From: an uncultured Halobacteriovorax sp. | GTDB lineage: Bacteria > Bdellovibrionota > Bacteriovoracia > Bacteriovoracales > Bacteriovoracaceae | Reading direction: 5' to 3' | NCBI GenBank assembly: GCA_913061265.1 | Contig: CAJXVS010000002.1 | Coordinates: forward strand, 124,001-188,000 | Length of the DNA stretch: 64,000 bases | In this document: piece by piece, positions 60,495 to 64,000 of the stretch | How positions within the stretch are numbered: the first letter of the stretch is position 1 | How the letters are laid out: each line of letters begins with the position of its first letter | Notes under the pieces: generated by a model | What the model was told of the DNA's origin: nothing | Database searches by the model: none | Seen by the model: the letters and a program-made list of their open reading frames with translations, nothing else | Position numbers and translations under genes: made by a program

Positions 60495-61022
60495 ATGCCC
60501 ATAAAATCTAAAATCAGAACCATCCCTGACTTCCCCAAAGAGGGGATTATGTTTCGCGATGTGACAACTCTTATGAAAGACCCTGAAGGCTTTAAGCTGA
60601 CTATTGATGGGCTGGTTAATCAGTACAAAGATAGGGATATTGACGTGATCGTTGGGATCGAAGCTCGCGGTTTTGTTCTAGGTGCGGCCATGGCCTACAA
60701 CATGGGTTTAGGCTTTGTTCCTATTCGTAAAAAAGGAAAATTACCTGGAGAGGTTCTAAGCGAAGATTATCAATTAGAATATGGAATCGATACGATTGAA
60801 CTTCATGTTGATGCTATTGAAAAAGGTCAAAAGGTTTTACTCGTTGATGATCTTCTGGCAACTGGTGGAACTATTCTTGGAGCCATCTCTCTTGTAGAGC
60901 AAGCTGGAGGAGAAGTTGTTGAATCATGTTTTATTGTAGACCTTCCAGATTTAGGTGGGTCTAAGAAATTAGCAAAGGCTGGTTATAAGTATTATTGTCT
61001 TACTGATTTTGAGGGCGAATAG
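60495..61022 (+). CDS. apt: Adenine phosphoribosyltransferase
   Basis: The 175-aa protein has IRTIPDFPKEGIMFRDVTTL at the start, GIEARGFVLGAAMA, FVPIRKKGKLPGEV and the PRPP-binding loop VLLVDDLLATGGT. It converts adenine and PRPP to AMP in purine salvage. CGGAG lies before the ATG. The last 23 nt overlap the convergent lipoprotein gene. Confidence 0.95.
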   Translation: MPIKSKIRTIPDFPKEGIMFRDVTTLMKDPEGFKLTIDGLVNQYKDRDIDVIVGIEARGFVLGAAMAYNMGLGFVPIRKKGKLPGEVLSEDYQLEYGIDTIELHVDAIEKGQKVLLVDDLLATGGTILGAISLVEQAGGEVVESCFIVDLPDLGGSKKLAKAGYKYYCLTDFEGE

Positions 61023-61401
61023 AACTAAGCTTAATTTTCTTATCTAGGAGAAGCTCCTGAACTCGAAACTGAAAAGCATCTGCTTCGTTGTATTGGATTA
61101 GCTTTGGCAGGTTTTGTTTCAGGATATTCTTAAAGCTTTGATACTCTCTCTCAGAAACACCCATTAAATCAGAGTACTTTTTTAGAAGCGGTCCTTGCTG
61201 ATCGACAATCTCATTAATGATCTTTCTTTGATTGATAGAGATGAAGGCCAAGACTTCTAGGTATTGCTTAGGAATCGTCGACCTTGGTCTAAGACTGCTT
61301 TGCTCTTCATTAGGTTTTACTTCAACAGCAACTTCTCTAGGCTTTGTAGCACAAGAAGAGGTAAGTAAAATCAAGAGTATAGCTAAGTTTAAACGCATCA
61401 C
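61000..61401 (-). CDS. Small lipoprotein, unknown function
   Basis: The 133-aa precursor has a lipoprotein signal (MMRLNLAILLILLTSSC, lipobox TSSC) followed by a short linker with EVKPNEEQSSLRPRSTIP and a helical domain (LAFISINQRKIINEIVDQ, then LMGVSEREYQSFKNILKQ). I recognise no family. It is convergent with apt, overlapping by 23 nt. Confidence 0.6.
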   Translation of the reverse strand: MMRLNLAILLILLTSSCATKPREVAVEVKPNEEQSSLRPRSTIPKQYLEVLAFISINQRKIINEIVDQQGPLLKKYSDLMGVSEREYQSFKNILKQNLPKLIQYNEADAFQFRVQELLLDKKIKLSSIRPQNQ

Positions 61402-61462
61402 AGTAATCCTTTTGATAGCTTAGCAATATTGGACTAAATGAGATTAATCGTAAAGAAGGAAA

Positions 61463-61714
61463 TTACCAAAGAACAGTAATGCCTTTAATGAGGTCGTCTG
61501 GGTGAAGGTCTTCAGAGCGTGCGAATAGGTTCTTGAACTCTTCAGAAGTTTTGGCATGAACCTTTGAAAAGTAATTGAGAGGGAGGAAGCCTTTTTTACA
61601 TTTTGAACAAGACTCCATTTCTTTTTGTCCTTCATTAACAAATCCACAAACATGACATTTTTTTATGATGGTAGATTCAGATGAATGGGCTTTTCTATGG
61701 TGTTGATTACTCAT
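61463..61714 (-). CDS. Small zinc-ribbon protein
   Basis: The 83-aa product has two CxxC pairs (KKCHVCGFVNEGQ and ESCSKCKKGF), a classic zinc ribbon, then a short helical tail (SEEFKNLFARSEDL). No signal peptide is present, so it is probably cytoplasmic. An RNA or DNA or protein-binding role is likely, but the partner is unknown. It lies between a lipoprotein gene and a strong hairpin. Confidence 0.65.
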   Translation of the reverse strand: MSNQHHRKAHSSESTIIKKCHVCGFVNEGQKEMESCSKCKKGFLPLNYFSKVHAKTSEEFKNLFARSEDLHPDDLIKGITVLW

Positions 61715-61766
61715 GCACCTTACTGATCGAAACTTTTGACGAAATATTTAGGAAAAAGTGGAAGAA

Positions 61767-61792
61767 TTTTCCGCTCTAAAGCAGAGCGGAAA
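61767..61792 (-). terminator. Hairpin terminator after the coiled-coil gene
   Basis: TTTCCGCTCT (61768-61777) and AGAGCGGAAA (61783-61792) form a perfect 10-bp stem with a 5-nt loop just beyond the stop at 61804 on the minus strand. The downstream minus-strand tract is T-rich but not an uninterrupted run. Confidence 0.6.
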
Positions 61793-61803
61793 GGACGGTT
61801 ACT

Positions 61804-63207
61804 CTAGAAGGCAAAGAAGCCTTTAGCTGCAGGAGTTCTTGAACGGCTCATATTCCCGCCTACAAAGTCAAAGCCTTGAGAAGGACTTGAAAATGCGCTT
61901 AGAGGGCTATCTATTGGGGCTGCGAAGCCTCCTGGGTAGCCACCAAAGCCTTGTCCTAGTTCTCCAAAGTAATTATTTGGACCTATGCTTCCCCATGAAG
62001 TTCCCATTGGGTTTATGGCCGAATTATATAAAAAGGCATCAGTTTCTGTTTGAGGCATATAGTAATAACTATTCACTTGAGAGTTACCACCATTAAAGTC
62101 AAAAGGACTAGCTCCGCCCTGACGGCTCATATTCCCCATCATTGAAAGCATCATGTATTGGTCCCAATTCACCATACTAGAATCTGTAAGTGGGTTGTGA
62201 TGGATCATAGGCATTTGTGGTTGAGGCTGTTGCCCCATTAGCGAAGCGTACATTGTAAATTGATTCATAAGTGCTTCAATTTCTTTCTTCTCTTTGGCTC
62301 TTTCAAGAGCAGTTTCTTCTTTTTCTTTTTTAAGGGCTGCGAGAACTTCGTCCATTTCAGTCTTTTCAGTTTCAAAGGCTTCAACTTGTTTTGCGAGGTC
62401 TTTTAATTGCTCTTGTTGATTACACTCAGCTTCTTTTAAGGCAGCTAGAGATTGTGATTGTTCGTTAATCTGAGTTTCTTGTTCGGTAAGTTTGAGGTTC
62501 TGCTCTTCAATCTTAGTTTGCTTTCCTTCGAGTTCAGTACCCAAGGCAGCAACTCTATCGTTTAATTTAATAAGATCTTCTTTAGCAGTATTTAATTCTC
62601 CGCTTGTTTCATTTAACTGGGTTTGAACAGTTAAGAAATTCTGGGATGCAGACTCAAGTTCAGCAAGGGCAGCAAGCTTAAGTTTCTTTTCAGAATCTTT
62701 TTGCTCAGTCTCTGAAGCAATACTTTCTTTTAATTTAGAGATATCGTCATCAAGTTTTTGTTTTTCTTGTTGGTGAAGTCTTTTTGTAGCGATAAGCCTA
62801 GACTCTAATTCTCCTCTTTCAGACTTCATAGTTTCAAGCTTACTAACAGCACTCTCGATAACATGAGAAGCGGTTTGATTCTTTGATCTAAGGTCTTTGA
62901 TCTCGGCGATCTTTTTCTCAAGAGCAGCATCTTTTTGCTTAATTTCTTTAAGAAGCTTTTTATTGTCACTTACTTGAATACGAACTGATTCAGCATACTT
63001 TGTTCTTTTATAAATGATGCCAAAAGGAGTGACGATAAGAACTTCCTCGACAGCCGCTTTATCAATTGCGATCTTTACATCAGAAGCTAAGCCTCTTGAG
63101 GCTATCTTTCTTTTAGTAGGCGCTTTAACAGTCGCTACGTTTGAAGCTAAAAAAGTAGCCACTAAGCAGAAACAATAAAATCCTAATCTCCAATTTGTCA
63201 TTTTCAT
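61804..63207 (-). CDS. Secreted coiled-coil protein with low-complexity C-terminal tail
   Basis: The 467-aa precursor has a signal peptide (FYCFCLVATFLASNVATVKA). About 270 residues of long heptad-rich coiled coil follow (for example QDELTKLEE-like Lys/Glu heptads), ending near NQFTMYASLMGQQPQPQM. The C-terminal 120 residues are rich in Gly, Asn, Ser, Met and aromatics (SQVNSYYYMPQTE, then FGGYPGG) and end RSRTPAAKGFFAF. GGAGAGAG directly precedes ATG 63207; ATG 63201 is another option. A related gene lies just upstream. No known family is recognised. Confidence 0.72.
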   Translation of the reverse strand: MKMTNWRLGFYCFCLVATFLASNVATVKAPTKRKIASRGLASDVKIAIDKAAVEEVLIVTPFGIIYKRTKYAESVRIQVSDNKKLLKEIKQKDAALEKKIAEIKDLRSKNQTASHVIESAVSKLETMKSERGELESRLIATKRLHQQEKQKLDDDISKLKESIASETEQKDSEKKLKLAALAELESASQNFLTVQTQLNETSGELNTAKEDLIKLNDRVAALGTELEGKQTKIEEQNLKLTEQETQINEQSQSLAALKEAECNQQEQLKDLAKQVEAFETEKTEMDEVLAALKKEKEETALERAKEKKEIEALMNQFTMYASLMGQQPQPQMPMIHHNPLTDSSMVNWDQYMMLSMMGNMSRQGGASPFDFNGGNSQVNSYYYMPQTETDAFLYNSAINPMGTSWGSIGPNNYFGELGQGFGGYPGGFAAPIDSPLSAFSSPSQGFDFVGGNMSRSRTPAAKGFFAF

Positions 63208-63334
63208 AACTCTCTCCGAATAATTGAAATCTTGTAGTTTTATAAGAGCAAGTCTTGTGCCAGAAAAGAGGGGGGTAAGTAGCTGATTAGGGAGTGAAAA
63301 GTGGTAAAAATTATAGGACTGTCTAAATTATATA

Positions 63335-63368
63335 CACCCCCGCGCGCGCTGTTGGCAGCAGGGGGGTG
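63335..63368. repeat. G+C-rich hairpin with alternating CG tract between the two coiled-coil genes
   Basis: CACCCCC (63335-63341) pairs with GGGGGTG (63362-63368). Inside are a GCGCGCGC tract and a GCTG/CAGC stem (63348-63351, 63356-63359). It is far richer in G+C than its surroundings. It lies after the upstream gene's stop, so transcription termination or RNA stabilisation is possible, though no T run follows on the minus strand. Confidence 0.55.
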
Positions 63369-63376
63369 CAAAGATG

Positions 63377-64000
63377 TTATTTTAGTAAGATTGAACTTTG
63401 AAGACCATTTGCTCTCGCAGATGTTGGAATTGATCTTGTGTACTGAAGGCCATCAAAGCTAGGCATTAGCCTTGGCATGAAATTCTCTGCAGCTGGGGTT
63501 CTATTATCAAGTGAGAAGCCTCCAAAAGCTGGACTAGCCTGTACTCTTGCTCTTTGACTAAAGTCTGGGAGAGATGAGTTCATATAGTAAGTATTCACCT
63601 GCGATCTAGCACCTTGATTTTGATTCTTAAACATAGACATCATCATGAACATGGCCATTGGATTGCTTGTTGGGGCCATGAATGAAGGTGGGCTCATTTC
63701 AAAGAATGATCTTTGCTGAGCTTGGATATGTGAGAAGAAATCCGCATATGTTGATACGTCAGTGCTAAAGCCATTGGCGTTGTCTACTTCTTCAGTTTCT
63801 TCAACTTCCGCTACGACTTCTTCTTTATCTTTAAGAAGACCAGCGATCTGAGCCTTGATATCTTCTAATAAACCTTTGTTTTCGCATAGTTTTTCATTGG
63901 TAGAAGCGATTGCCGCTTTTTGCTCTAGAAGCTCTCTCTCTTGAACACGTGAGATCTTTTGATTTAATTTATATCCTAATTTTGATTTAAATAACTCGTC
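63377..64000 (-). CDS. Coiled-coil protein with shared RTPAA tail, C-terminal part (runs off window)
   Basis: The minus-strand frame stays open from the window edge to the stop at 63377 (207 codons plus the stop). The visible part has a coiled-coil segment (QKISRVQERELLEQKAAI), an acidic stretch (VVAEVEETEEVDN), then a Met/Gln/Ser-rich tail with SQVNTYYMNSS and DNRTPAAENF. The same two motifs, SQVN(S/T)YY and RTPAA(K/E)xF, occur in the neighbour at 61804-63207, so the two are paralogues. The true start lies outside the window; internal methionines such as that at 63697 are not needed. Confidence 0.7.
   Translation of the reverse strand, partial: DELFKSKLGYKLNQKISRVQERELLEQKAAIASTNEKLCENKGLLEDIKAQIAGLLKDKEEVVAEVEETEEVDNANGFSTDVSTYADFFSHIQAQQRSFFEMSPPSFMAPTSNPMAMFMMMSMFKNQNQGARSQVNTYYMNSSLPDFSQRARVQASPAFGGFSLDNRTPAAENFMPRLMPSFDGLQYTRSIPTSARANGLQSSILLK

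Noticed and set aside
1-64000. CRISPR arrays, insertion sequences or prophage genes
   Set aside because: No regularly spaced repeats, transposase, integrase or phage structural genes were recognised on either strand.

Overview
This is an A+T-rich, tightly packed chromosomal segment from a Gram-negative bacterium. Envelope genes (lnt, kdsD, mltG, murA, a TonB-dependent receptor, many lipoproteins with lipoboxes), a PelB-like outer-membrane barrel and DksA-type and PilZ proteins all indicate two membranes. The low G+C, the large share of secreted or lipoprotein genes of unknown function and the gene mix suggest a Bdellovibrionota-like predator lineage (Bacteriovorax/Halobacteriovorax type). That placement is inference from gene content, not from a marker-gene comparison. 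I saw no insertion sequence, phage, CRISPR array, rRNA gene or origin. One tRNA gene is present.

Layout. 1-9.2 kb: the N-terminal part of an ilvC-like gene, a class IV aminotransferase plus yacG, membrane and secreted proteins of unknown role, kdsD, lnt, a zinc-ribbon membrane protein, a subtilisin-like protease and a small secreted peptide with a structured leader. 9.2-17.4 kb: housekeeping genes, namely a DksA-like protein, a flavin reductase, mltG-ruvX (minus strand), and rho-prfA-prmC-murA-HIT (plus strand). 17.4-22.6 kb: mostly unrecognised secreted proteins and lipoproteins. 22.8-28.8 kb: a four-gene, translationally coupled operon (GNAT, LuxE, a LuxC-adenylation fusion, a second adenylation enzyme) that looks like an acid activation and reduction pathway. 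I do not recognise it as a described cluster. 28.8-33.5 kb: a glutamine amidotransferase, a Uup-like ABC-F protein, a YkgJ-like cysteine-cluster protein behind a 25-codon leader ORF, an ArsC/YffB-like protein and a DTW-domain tRNA-modification enzyme.

33.6-45.0 kb: a variant Pel exopolysaccharide operon. Its order is a PelB-like TPR and barrel protein, a stand-alone receiver protein, PelD, PelE, a 655-aa HEAT-repeat protein, PelF, PelG, then an overlapping MepA-type murein endopeptidase. PelA and PelC are not in this locus. 45-51.4 kb: a Sel1/TPR lipoprotein, a c-type cytochrome, an SGNH hydrolase lipoprotein, and a TonB receptor with a HmuY-like lipoprotein (probable haem uptake). 51.5-51.8 kb: tRNA-Arg(UCU) with promoter, terminator and a tRNA-arm-like inverted repeat. 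51.9-61.4 kb: FAD oxidase, rsgA, a PilZ protein behind a possible sigma-28 promoter, a Rossmann protein, a cyclophilin, a PIG-L deacetylase divergent from a NagB-like protein, recJ and apt. 61-64 kb: a zinc-ribbon protein and two related coiled-coil proteins with a shared C-terminal tail; the second runs off the window.

The main functional themes are: c-di-GMP-controlled surface polysaccharide (PelD plus a PilZ protein), peptidoglycan turnover (mltG, mepA, murA), an uncharacterised acyl/aryl activation-reduction operon, and haem acquisition. Convergent genes commonly overlap by a few bases at their stop codons, so many transcription units have no room for dedicated terminators.
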